64,000 nt of DNA from JADKAV01 sp041393775. Lineage in GTDB: Bacteria; Actinomycetota; Actinomycetes; S36-B12; UBA10799. Both the position numbers and the translations under genes were made by a program. Below, one piece after another: positions 24,425-32,193 of the stretch. The stretch's first letter is position 1, and each line of letters begins with the position of its first letter. The stretch is taken from positions 25,246-89,245 of the forward strand of contig JAWKJM010000011.1 of assembly GCA_041393775.1 (NCBI GenBank), written 5' to 3'. The notes under the pieces were generated by a model. It was not told the DNA's origin. It made no database searches and was given only the letters and a program-made list of their open reading frames with translations.

Positions 24425-24456
24425 CGTAGACTCTGGTCAACATCAAGGGAGGGCCC

Positions 24457-25647
24457 GTGGCCAAGCGCCTGTTTTCATCCGAGTCGGTGACCGAGGGGCA
24501 TCCGGACAAGATCGCTGATCAGATCAGTGACAGCATCCTGGACGCCATGCTCGCCAACGACCCGGAATCACACGTCGCGGTGGAGACGCTGGTGACGACC
24601 GGCCTGGTGGTGGTGGCCGGTGAGGTCGACACCCAGACCTACGTCGACATCCCCAGCACCGTGCGCCGCAGGATTCTGGAGATCGGCTACGACTCGTCGG
24701 ACAAGGGGTTCGACGGTCATTCGTGTGGGATCTCGGTCTCCCTCGGCCAGCAGTCCGAAGACATCCGGCAGGGCGTGGACGACTCCTGGGAGGAACGCCA
24801 CGAGCACAGCGCCGATCCACTGGACCTGCAAGGTGCTGGCGACCAGGGCCTGATGTTCGGATACGCCTGCACTGACACCCCGGAACTCATGCCGCTGCCG
24901 ATCGCCCTGGCTCAGCGACTGAGCCGGCGGCTGACCGCGGTCAGGAAACAAGCTGTCATTCCGTACCTGCGTCCGGACGGCAAGGTGCAGGTGACGATCG
25001 AGTACGACGGGGCGACACCGATGGCGGTGAACACGGTGGTGGTCTCAAGCCAGCACATCGAAGACATCGACCTCGACACGCTGCTGGCCCCAGACATCGA
25101 GGAATTCGTGATCCGTCCGGAACTGGCCGCGTTGGAACTCGCCACCGACCAGGCCCGCGCCCTGGTGAATCCGACCGGCCGGTTCGTGGCTGGCGGACCG
25201 GCCGCCGACGCCGGGGTCACCGGCCGCAAGATCATCGTGGACACCTACGGCGGAATGGCCCGACACGGTGGCGGAGCGTTCTCCGGAAAGGATCCGTCCA
25301 AGGTCGACCGTTCTGCGTCCTACGCAATGCGATGGGTGGCCAAGAACATCGTGGCCGCCGGGCTTGCGACGCGATGTGAGGTCCAGGTGTCGTACGCCAT
25401 CGGCGCCTCGCACCCGGTCGGCTTGTTCGTGGAGACGTTCGGCACCGGCGCGGTGCCCGATGAGCGATTGGAGGATCTGATTCTCGAGGTGTTCGACTTG
25501 CGACCAGCTGCGATCATCCGGGATCTCGACCTGAAACGGCCGATCTTCACGCAGACCGCGGCCTACGGTCACTTCGGCCGTGAGGAGCCCGACTTCACGT
25601 GGGAGCGCACCGACCGGGTCGAGGCGTTGCAGGCAGCCGTCCGGTAG
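24457..25647 (+). CDS. metK: S-adenosylmethionine synthetase
   Basis: MetK makes SAM from methionine and ATP. The 396-residue protein has SVTEGHPDKIADQISD with the ATP and metal residues, and the GGGAFSGKDPSKVDRSASY signature loop. GTG 24457 has AGGGAGGG 4 nt upstream, a strong ribosome site. It overlaps priA by one base at the stop. No SAM riboswitch fold was recognised upstream. Confidence 0.98.
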   Translation: MAKRLFSSESVTEGHPDKIADQISDSILDAMLANDPESHVAVETLVTTGLVVVAGEVDTQTYVDIPSTVRRRILEIGYDSSDKGFDGHSCGISVSLGQQSEDIRQGVDDSWEERHEHSADPLDLQGAGDQGLMFGYACTDTPELMPLPIALAQRLSRRLTAVRKQAVIPYLRPDGKVQVTIEYDGATPMAVNTVVVSSQHIEDIDLDTLLAPDIEEFVIRPELAALELATDQARALVNPTGRFVAGGPAADAGVTGRKIIVDTYGGMARHGGGAFSGKDPSKVDRSASYAMRWVAKNIVAAGLATRCEVQVSYAIGASHPVGLFVETFGTGAVPDERLEDLILEVFDLRPAAIIRDLDLKRPIFTQTAAYGHFGREEPDFTWERTDRVEALQAAVR

Positions 25648-27506
25648 TGGCGCAGGTTGCTCGGGTCGCGGTGGAATCGCCGCTGCCACACCTGGACCGG
25701 CTCTTCGACTTCTCGATTCCGGAGGAATTGGATGGTGATGCCGTGCCTGGCTGCCGGGTGCGGGTCCGGTTTCACGGCCGGTTGATCGGGGGGTGGCTGA
25801 TCGAGCGCGGCCCCACGCACTTCGAGGGCAGACTGCAGCCTCTCCAGAGGGTCTCCGGACCGGCGGTGTTGACCGCGGCCACGGCGCGCTTGTGCCGGAT
25901 CGTGGCCGACCGGTTCGCCGGCAACTTCACCGATGTGGCGCGATTCGCAGTGCCGCCGCGGGTCGCAGCGGTCGAGAAGCGGGAGTTTCAGGTGGTCACG
26001 AACGTCCCGCCGCGTCCGGACATGGGGGCTTGGGCGCAGTACGACCAGGCACGACCTTTCCTGGCTGCCAGGTCCGGCGCCGCGTCCTGGATCTGCCACC
26101 CTCATGACGAACCGTTCGCGATGCTGGCCGCGGTTGCCGCTGACACAGCCGCGCAGGGGCGAGCATCGGTTCTCGTAGTGCCCGACGCGCGTGACGTTCG
26201 CGCGTTGCATGAGGCCTGCGCCTCGTTGATGGACCCGGATCAGGTCGCGGTGGTGTCCGGTGAGGCGTCGAACCGGGTCCGCTACCGGACGCATCTCGAG
26301 GTACTGGCCGGCGCGAGACCGGTCGTGATCGGCACCCGATCGGCGGTGTTCGCCCCCGTCCCGGACCTCGGACTGATCGCCGTGTGGGACGACGGCGACG
26401 ATGTACTGGCCGAGCCGCAATCCCCGGGCTGGCACGCACGCGAGGTCGCCGCGCTCAGGGCCTGGCAGGAAGATGCGCGGGTGCTGGTGGGCGGGTTTGC
26501 GCGAACGGCGGCGACCGCCCAGTGGGTTGCCGAGCGCCGTGCCGTCGACATCCGACTTGAGCGGCAGACAGCCCGCGACCGGCGTTTCCGGGTCGAGGCG
26601 CTCACGGAGCCGGACGCCGACCGCCGGCGGATTCCCGGCCGGGCCTTCAGGCTGCTGCAGAAGGCCGTCGAGTCCGGCGTCGCTCTCGTCCAGGTGCCGC
26701 AGGTCGGGGGCGCGACCGCGCTGGTGTGCGCCCGCTGCGGGGATGTGGCGCGCTGTCCGCGCTGCGGTGGTGGAGTCCGGCCGGATCAAGCGGGTCGAGC
26801 GCGCTGCCGGTCGTGCCACCAGGAGTTCACCACCTGCGGGTCGTGCGGCAATGAGCAGTTCTTGTTGCTGGGGGCGGGCTCGCGGCTGACCGCCGAACAA
26901 CTGCTGCAAGGGTTCGCGGATGTCCCGGTGCTGCGAAGCGACGCGGACGCCGGGGTTCTGGACCAGGTGGAGATCGAGCGGGGTCTGGTCGTCGCCACAC
27001 CTGGATCGGAGCCACATCTGGCCCAGGGGTACGGGTGCCTGGTCATCCTCGACACTGAGGTGTTGTTGGCCCGCAGTGCTCTTCGGGCACAAGAGGAAGC
27101 GGCCCGGCGCTGGATGGCGGCGATCGCCATGACGCGACCGGATGCCGTAACGCTGCTGGTCGCAGCCCAGGACGTCGCTGTGGTCCAGTCGCTGGTGCGC
27201 AACGACCTCGCCGGGATGGCCGAGACCGAGCGGGCAGAGCGGGCCCAGGCACACATGCCTCCTGCCTACCGCTGCGTCCGACTGCGAGGGGATACCGCCG
27301 CCGTCGGACAGTGGCTGGCGGGTTTCGAAGGAACAGTGCTCGGGCCGCTGGAGACGGTGGGGGGCAGTGAGGCGCTGCTGCTGGCCCCATTGGAGCAGTC
27401 GGCGGCACTGCTGCGGCAGGTCCGCGAGATCCAGATCCAGCGGTCCCGCGACGGGAAGCCCGTGGTGGATGTGCGTGTCGACCCTGTGGACCTGGGCGAC
27501 ACGTAG
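25647..27506 (+). CDS. priA: PriA-like primosomal protein with degenerate helicase core
   Basis: This 619-residue homologue of the replication-restart helicase keeps the N-terminal 3'-DNA-binding domain (residues 1-110; FDFSIPEELDGD, GCRVRVRFHGRLIGGWL) and the zinc-binding cysteines (CARCGDVARCPRCGGG, CRSCHQEFTTCGSCG). The Walker A motif (GxTGSGKT) is replaced by HPHDEPF, and the DEEH box reads WDDGDD. ATP-driven unwinding is therefore unlikely. This degeneration is known for actinobacterial PriA. GTG 25647 shares a base with the metK stop. Confidence 0.9.
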   Translation: MAQVARVAVESPLPHLDRLFDFSIPEELDGDAVPGCRVRVRFHGRLIGGWLIERGPTHFEGRLQPLQRVSGPAVLTAATARLCRIVADRFAGNFTDVARFAVPPRVAAVEKREFQVVTNVPPRPDMGAWAQYDQARPFLAARSGAASWICHPHDEPFAMLAAVAADTAAQGRASVLVVPDARDVRALHEACASLMDPDQVAVVSGEASNRVRYRTHLEVLAGARPVVIGTRSAVFAPVPDLGLIAVWDDGDDVLAEPQSPGWHAREVAALRAWQEDARVLVGGFARTAATAQWVAERRAVDIRLERQTARDRRFRVEALTEPDADRRRIPGRAFRLLQKAVESGVALVQVPQVGGATALVCARCGDVARCPRCGGGVRPDQAGRARCRSCHQEFTTCGSCGNEQFLLLGAGSRLTAEQLLQGFADVPVLRSDADAGVLDQVEIERGLVVATPGSEPHLAQGYGCLVILDTEVLLARSALRAQEEAARRWMAAIAMTRPDAVTLLVAAQDVAVVQSLVRNDLAGMAETERAERAQAHMPPAYRCVRLRGDTAAVGQWLAGFEGTVLGPLETVGGSEALLLAPLEQSAALLRQVREIQIQRSRDGKPVVDVRVDPVDLGDT

Positions 27507-27527
27507 ACTTCTGCCCGAGGAGGCGAC

Positions 27528-28067
27528 GTGTCGGTTGTGGACATCCGGTTGTTCGGAGATCCGGTGCTGCGCACACCTGCAGTGCCGGTCGTGGACTTCG
27601 ACAAGCAGTTGCGGAGGCTGGTGCAGGATCTCACCGACACCATGCTGGAGGCTCCAGGAGTCGGACTGGCGGCGCCGCAACTGGGTGTCGGGCTAAGGGT
27701 CTTCACTTACTACGTCGATGGCGAACTCGGCCATCTGATCAACCCCGACCTGGATCTCACTGCTGAGTTGCAGGAGGAGGAAGAAGGCTGCTTGTCCCTA
27801 CCTGACGTCCGCTTCCCGACGCCGCGTGCCATGGGAGTGGTTGCCAGAGGTTTCAACATGCACGGGGAGCCGGTCACGGTCTCCGGCACGCATCTCTTGG
27901 CGCGCTGCGTACAGCATGAAACCGATCACCTCGACGGAGTGCTCTTCATCGATCGGCTGGACCCGGTCCGACGCAAGGAAGCCATGAAGATGATCCGCGA
28001 GTCCGAATGGTTCGGGCCCAACACGATCGTGAAGACCAGCCCGCATCTGCAGAAGGCCCCGCGGTGA
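27528..28067 (+). CDS. def: Peptide deformylase
   Basis: This metal hydrolase removes the formyl group from nascent proteins. All three motifs are present in the 179-residue protein: GVGLAAPQLG, EGCLSLPD and QHETDHLDG (HExDH). GTG 27528 has GAGGAGG 4-5 nt upstream. TAGACT at 27504-27509, overlapping the priA stop, is a possible promoter. Its stop overlaps the GTG of fmt, the gene that makes the formyl-Met substrate. Confidence 0.96.
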   Translation: MSVVDIRLFGDPVLRTPAVPVVDFDKQLRRLVQDLTDTMLEAPGVGLAAPQLGVGLRVFTYYVDGELGHLINPDLDLTAELQEEEEGCLSLPDVRFPTPRAMGVVARGFNMHGEPVTVSGTHLLARCVQHETDHLDGVLFIDRLDPVRRKEAMKMIRESEWFGPNTIVKTSPHLQKAPR

Positions 28068-28981
28068 GAGTCGTCTTCGCGGGCACCCCCGAGGTGGCGG
28101 TCGTCAGCCTCGAAGCCCTTCTGAGGTCGCGGCACGACGTGATCGCTGTCGTGAGCCGCCCGGATGCAGTGGCCGGCCGAGGGCACCGGTTGACCCGCAG
28201 TCCAGTCAGCAGGGTCGCCGCTGAGCACGGCATCCCGGTGCTCACCCCCACGAGACCGAGCGACCCGGAGTTCACCGAACAACTGCGGCACCTCGAGCCT
28301 GATTGCTGCCCGGTCGTCGCCTACGGGGCACTGATCCCGCAATCGGTCCTGGACATCCCGCGACTGGGATGGGTGAATCTGCATTTCTCGCTGCTGCCGG
28401 CCTGGCGCGGCGCGGCTCCGGTGCAGCGAGCCATCATGGGCGGCGACGACGTCACCGGCGCCGCCGTCTTCCAGCTCGAGGCGGGCATGGACACCGGCCC
28501 CGTGTTCGGGGTCGTCACCGAGAGCATCGGGCCAAGGGACACTGCCGGCGACTTGCTCGAACGGTTGGCCGACTCCGGCGCTCAACTGCTGGTCAAGGTT
28601 CTCGATGGCATCGAGGAGGGCGCGTTGCACGCCGTGCCGCAGTCCTCGGACGGCGTCAGCCTTGCCCCCAAGATCACGGTGGAGGACGCGCGGATTCGGT
28701 GGGATGAGCCCGCCATCGGCGTGGACAGGCGCATCCGGGGCTGCACGCCGGCGCCGGGTGCGTGGACGATGCTGGGTGAGGTGAAGGTGAAGGTCCACCC
28801 CGTGGCTGCGACGCAGGAACGGCTCGACCCCGGCCACATCCGCATCGACCGCAACCGGGTGTTGGTCGGGACGCTCACCACGGCTGTCGAACTGGGCACA
28901 GTCCAGCCAGCAGGCAAGAAGGCTATGGCCGCAGCAGATTGGGCGCGGGGCCTGCACGGTGATTCCTTGGTCTTCACGTGA
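28064..28981 (+). CDS. fmt: Methionyl-tRNA formyltransferase
   Basis: Fmt formylates initiator Met-tRNA from 10-formyl-tetrahydrofolate. The 305-residue protein has the Rossmann start RVVFAGTPEVAV, the catalytic region NLHFSLLPAWRGAAPVQRAI and the C-terminal tRNA-binding OB-like domain (from about residue 205). GTG 28064 overlaps the def stop (GTGA). It ends in a GTGA overlap with rsmB. Confidence 0.96.
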   Translation: MRVVFAGTPEVAVVSLEALLRSRHDVIAVVSRPDAVAGRGHRLTRSPVSRVAAEHGIPVLTPTRPSDPEFTEQLRHLEPDCCPVVAYGALIPQSVLDIPRLGWVNLHFSLLPAWRGAAPVQRAIMGGDDVTGAAVFQLEAGMDTGPVFGVVTESIGPRDTAGDLLERLADSGAQLLVKVLDGIEEGALHAVPQSSDGVSLAPKITVEDARIRWDEPAIGVDRRIRGCTPAPGAWTMLGEVKVKVHPVAATQERLDPGHIRIDRNRVLVGTLTTAVELGTVQPAGKKAMAAADWARGLHGDSLVFT

Positions 28982-30294
28982 AGGTGAGCCCGGCTCGGCG
29001 GGCCGCTTACGACGTCCTGCACGACGTGGGCGCCGAGGGTGCTTACGCGAACCTGGCTCTGGCGCAGGCGCTGGCGGGCAGGGACCTGTCCACCGCCGAC
29101 AAGGGTCTGGCCACGGACATCGTGTACACGACGTTGCGTCGTCGGGCCACGATCGACGCCGTGCTCGCCACCGTGATGACACGATCGCTGGCCGACACCG
29201 ATCCGCGGGTCGTCGACGTTCTCCGGATGGCCGTCGCCGAGCACATGTACCTAGGCAAGCCGGCCCATGCTGTGGTCGACAGCGCCGTGGACCTCGTGCA
29301 GTCCGTGGGGGCGGGATCGGCCCGCGGCTTTGTGAATGCGATTCTGCGCAAGGTCACCTCGCGCAGCGCTGAACGACTCGTCGCCTCAGCAACGGACGGG
29401 CTGTCCGGCGATGACGAACTCTCGGTGCGGTTCTCGCACCCGCGATGGATCATACGGGCCCTGCGCGACGTGGTGGGTCCGGCGGAACTGCCGGAGTTGC
29501 TGGAGACGGATAATCAGCCACCTCGCGTGACCCTTGCGGCCCGTCCGGCAAGGATCGATCGGGCGGACCTGCCCGGAGACCCCACACCCTGGTCGCCCTG
29601 GGGGGTCTTCGTCGAGCGGACGGACCCGGGGACGATTGCAGCGGTCCGGGACGGCCGGGCGGGGGTGCAAGACCTCGGCAGCCAGTTGGTGGTGCTGGCA
29701 TTGACACGTGCGCACGTCGACGGCCCGGACGACAGCTGGCTGGACATGTGTGCAGGACCCGGCGGCAAGTCGGCCCTGCTCGCCGATCTCCTGGCTCCCG
29801 ATGGCCGGCTGGTGGCGGTCGAACAGCATGCCCACCGCGCCGATCTGGTGGAGTCCGCGCTTCGGGGAACGCCGAATCATGCCGAGGTGGTCATCGCCGA
29901 CGCGGCTGAGATCAACGGCACGTATTCGCGGGTGCTGGTGGATGCCCCGTGTTCCGGACTCGGGGTCCTGCGCCGTCGCCCGGACTCCCGGTGGCGGCGT
30001 CAGCCGTCGGACATTCCGGCGCTGACAGGCAGCCAGACGACCCTTCTGAACCATGCGATAGACGTGTGCCGACCTGGCGGAGTCGTGGGTTACGTGACCT
30101 GCTCCCCGCACCTGGCCGAGACCGACCTGATCGTGGAGGACGTGCTGCGCCGCCGCGACGATGTCGTCCAGGAGGATGCTGCGGCGTTGCTGCCCGAGGT
30201 GCCGGACTGTGCCGACGGGCTTACGGTCCGGCTTTGGCCACACCGGCACGGCACGGACGGCATGTACATGGCCTTGCTGCGCAAGAAGCGCTGA
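28978..30294 (+). CDS. rsmB: 16S rRNA (cytosine-5) methyltransferase RsmB
   Basis: This 438-residue enzyme probably methylates C967 of 16S rRNA. The N-terminal 140 residues form a NusB-like RNA-binding domain (ARRAAYDVL, ADKGLATDIVYTTLRRR). The methyltransferase domain shows the SAM motif DMCAGPGGKSALLADL and the two cysteine motifs DAPCSGLGVLRRRPD and YVTCSPH. GTG 28978 overlaps the fmt stop. A family-2 hairpin repeat starts about 20 bp after its stop. Confidence 0.95.
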   Translation: MKVSPARRAAYDVLHDVGAEGAYANLALAQALAGRDLSTADKGLATDIVYTTLRRRATIDAVLATVMTRSLADTDPRVVDVLRMAVAEHMYLGKPAHAVVDSAVDLVQSVGAGSARGFVNAILRKVTSRSAERLVASATDGLSGDDELSVRFSHPRWIIRALRDVVGPAELPELLETDNQPPRVTLAARPARIDRADLPGDPTPWSPWGVFVERTDPGTIAAVRDGRAGVQDLGSQLVVLALTRAHVDGPDDSWLDMCAGPGGKSALLADLLAPDGRLVAVEQHAHRADLVESALRGTPNHAEVVIADAAEINGTYSRVLVDAPCSGLGVLRRRPDSRWRRQPSDIPALTGSQTTLLNHAIDVCRPGGVVGYVTCSPHLAETDLIVEDVLRRRDDVVQEDAAALLPEVPDCADGLTVRLWPHRHGTDGMYMALLRKKR

Positions 30295-30315
30295 CCCGAC
30301 GGATCCACCCCATTG

Positions 30316-30425
30316 CTACGAAGTTGCGGGCCCCATCAAGGCTTCGTTACGAAGGTGCGCACTCTGGACCGGGCGGACCGCGCACCTTCGTAACAGAACG
30401 CCTTCGGGACCCGCAACTTCGTGAC
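30316..30425 (+). repeat. Nested hairpin repeat, family 2, copy 2
   Basis: Outer arms ACGAAGTTGCGGG (30318-30330) and CCCGCAACTTCGT (30410-30422) enclose perfect 15-bp inner arms GTTACGAAGGTGCGC (30346-30360) and GCGCACCTTCGTAAC (30380-30394). It shares both arm sequences with the copy at 22440-22551, although the intervening bases differ. It sits 3' of rsmB. The rest of the spacer to 30539 shows no gene. Confidence 0.9.
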
Positions 30426-30539
30426 AAGGGCGCGGCGGGATTCGCCCGGCGACCCACACACGGTGTTTGCGGACCACAAGCCCCGGTGACGATGCGGACA
30501 TCCACACTCGATGTGATCCCGGTCCGGCTCTGGCGCTGG

Positions 30540-30545
30540 TACGGT
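30540..30545 (+). promoter_or_regulatory. -10 box, leaderless hypothetical gene
   Basis: TACGGT stands 7 nt before ATG 30553, with no ribosome-binding site between. Confidence 0.5.
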
Positions 30546-30552
30546 CTGCGCA

Positions 30553-31230
30553 ATGGTCACGAACGGCGTCGGGACGCTGCGGGAGAAGCCGCTGCATGCC
30601 GCGCTGAAGCAGTGGTGCTCACGAGAGGGTGATCTGTTCGAGCAGCCCGTCGACGGTTTCGTGATCGACATCGTGCGCCCGGGTCTGCTGATCGAGATCC
30701 AGACACGCAGTTTCTCGTCCATGCGGCGCAAGTTGACACGACTCTTGGAGAACCATTCCGTCCGTGTGGTGCACCCCATCGCTGTGGATCAGTGGATCGT
30801 CAAGGTCGATGAGCAGACCGGGGTCATGTCGCGCCGGTTGTCACCGAAACACGGCCGGCCGGTCGACATCTTCGCCGAGCTTGTGGCTTTCCCGGACCTT
30901 GTCGCGGATCCCGGCCTGACCGTGGAGATCCTTCTTGTCCGGACCGAACAGCAGCGCCGGTTCGAAGCCGGCAAGGCGTGGCGGCGAAGGGGCTGGGTGA
31001 TCGAGGAGAACCGGCTGCTCGAGGTGGTCGATCGAGTCGTCATCGAAAGCGCCGAGAATCTCATCCAACTGCTGCCTCCCTTGCCGGAGATCTTCACCAC
31101 TTCGGACCTTGCGGCCGCGATGCACTGTTCGCGACGACTGGCCCAGCAGGCCACGTTCTGCCTGCGCAAGAGCGGCGAACTGCAGGTAGTGGGCAAACGG
31201 GGACGCGCACTGGAGTATCGCAGGATCTGA
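30553..31230 (+). CDS. Uncharacterised protein, possible nuclease fold plus winged helix
   Basis: This 225-residue protein is not assigned to a named family. The N-terminal half (residues 10-75) reads LREKPLHAALKQW, then VDGFVIDIVRPGLLIEIQTR, one motif in which D...E-x-Q resembles the D-(x)n-ExK core of PD-(D/E)XK nucleases with Gln for Lys. SSMRRKLTRLLENH follows. Residues about 175-225 (EIFTTSDLAAAMHCSRRLAQ) look like a winged helix. A DNA-binding or DNA-processing role is an inference only. Start at ATG 30553 is supported by the leaderless promoter pattern. It stands between a hairpin repeat and rpe, with no obvious functional partner. Confidence 0.7.
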   Translation: MVTNGVGTLREKPLHAALKQWCSREGDLFEQPVDGFVIDIVRPGLLIEIQTRSFSSMRRKLTRLLENHSVRVVHPIAVDQWIVKVDEQTGVMSRRLSPKHGRPVDIFAELVAFPDLVADPGLTVEILLVRTEQQRRFEAGKAWRRRGWVIEENRLLEVVDRVVIESAENLIQLLPPLPEIFTTSDLAAAMHCSRRLAQQATFCLRKSGELQVVGKRGRALEYRRI

Positions 31231-31267
31231 TCCCCGGACACGGCGGAGCGAAAACATGGGGATCAAC

Positions 31268-31273
31268 TAGCCT
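31268..31273 (+). promoter_or_regulatory. -10 box, leaderless rpe
   Basis: TAGCCT lies 7 nt before the GTG of rpe. No ribosome-binding site is present. Confidence 0.5.
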
Positions 31274-31280
31274 CGTAGTC

Positions 31281-31940
31281 GTGGGTATCCAGATCTCGCC
31301 GAGCATCCTCTCTGCCGACTTCGCGAACCTGGCGGCCGAGTGCCAGAGCGTGGCCGGTCACGCGGACTGGCTGCACGTGGACGTGATGGACAACCATTTC
31401 GTCCCCAACCTGACCATCGGCCTCCCCGTTGTAGAGGCGTTGCTCAAGGCCGTGGACACCCCGGTCGACTGCCACTTGATGATTGAGGATCCCGACCGCT
31501 GGGCCCCCGGCTACGCGGAGGCGGGTGCCGGCAGCGTGACATTCCACGTGGAAGCCGCGACGGCACCCATCAAGTTGGCCCGCGATCTGCGCGCGCACGG
31601 GGCCAAAGCCGGGCTCGCGCTGCGGCCCGCGACCCCGGTGGAGCCCTGCGCGGACCTGCTTCCCGAGTTCGACATGCTGCTCATCATGACCGTCGAGCCG
31701 GGCTTCGGTGGCCAGAAGTTCCTGGATGTGGTGGTGCCGAAGATTCGACGGGCGCGACAACTGATCGGTGACGCCGACCTCTGGCTGCAGGTGGACGGAG
31801 GGGTGGACCTCAACACCATCGAGATCTGCGCTGAAGCAGGCGCGGACGTGTTCGTCGCGGGATCGGCGGTGTATGGGGCGGATGACCCGGCGACGGCCGT
31901 GGACGGGCTTCGCGCCGCGGCGGCCCGCGTCCGGCCTTGA
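31281..31940 (+). CDS. rpe: Ribulose-phosphate 3-epimerase
   Basis: This pentose phosphate enzyme interconverts ribulose-5-phosphate and xylulose-5-phosphate. The first is a riboflavin precursor used by RibBA downstream. The 219-residue TIM barrel has ISPSILSADFANL, HVDVMDNHFVPNLTIG with the catalytic Asp and metal ligands, MTVEPGFGGQKF and the phosphate-binding GSAVYG. GTG 31281 agrees with the family N-terminus; the frame runs further upstream within the previous gene. Confidence 0.96.
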   Translation: MGIQISPSILSADFANLAAECQSVAGHADWLHVDVMDNHFVPNLTIGLPVVEALLKAVDTPVDCHLMIEDPDRWAPGYAEAGAGSVTFHVEAATAPIKLARDLRAHGAKAGLALRPATPVEPCADLLPEFDMLLIMTVEPGFGGQKFLDVVVPKIRRARQLIGDADLWLQVDGGVDLNTIEICAEAGADVFVAGSAVYGADDPATAVDGLRAAAARVRP

Positions 31941-31962
31941 TCGCCCGGCACTGACCCTCGAG

Positions 31963-32011
31963 TCTTGTCACAGGTATGACGTCGGCATCTCGAAGCCTTG
32001 TCACAGGCATG
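31963..32011 (+). repeat. Short direct repeat before the rib leader
   Basis: CTTGTCACAGG(T/C)ATG occurs twice about 33 bp apart (near 31964 and 31997). TTGTCA in the second copy could serve as a -35 box for the rib operon, although no good -10 is seen at the expected distance. Confidence 0.4.
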
Positions 32012-32035
32012 TGACACCATGGGTTCAAACGTTTC

Positions 32036-32145
32036 CAGGGTCGGTGAAACTCCGAGCCGGCGGTGACAGCCCGCGACCCGTGCTTGCACGGTGGATCCGG
32101 TGGAACTCCGGGGCCGACGGTCAAAGTCCGGATGGGAGGAAACGC
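32036..32145 (+). promoter_or_regulatory. FMN riboswitch (RFN element)
   Basis: The conserved RFN blocks appear in order: AGGGTCGGTGAAACTCCGA, GCCGGCGGTGACAGCCCGCG, a variable arm (CCGTGCTTGCACGG), GGATCCGGTGGAACTCCGG, GGCCGACGGTCAAAGTCCGG and ATGGGAGGAAACG. FMN binding should repress the rib operon that follows. The 3' end is placed after AAACG. Confidence 0.95.
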
Positions 32146-32167
32146 TGATCGCCGATGTGCTCGGCGT

Positions 32168-32191
32168 GCCCTCCCGTGTCGAGAGGAGGGC
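32168..32191 (+). promoter_or_regulatory. Ribosome-site-sequestering hairpin of the FMN riboswitch
   Basis: GCCCTCC (32168-32174) pairs perfectly with GGAGGGC (32185-32191). The second arm contains the ribosome site GGAGG (32185-32189) of ribD, 4 nt before its ATG. This suggests control of translation initiation rather than of termination; no U-tract is seen. Confidence 0.7.
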
Positions 32192-32193
32192 GG

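Noticed and set aside
24370..24456. SAM riboswitch upstream of metK
   Set aside because: No SAM-I, SAM-II or SAM-IV core sequence could be recognised in this short leader; only the terminator-like hairpin is present.
30295..30552. tRNA gene in the rsmB downstream hairpins
   Set aside because: The stems lack a T-loop GTTCGANTC motif and an anticodon arm; they match the second repeat family instead.
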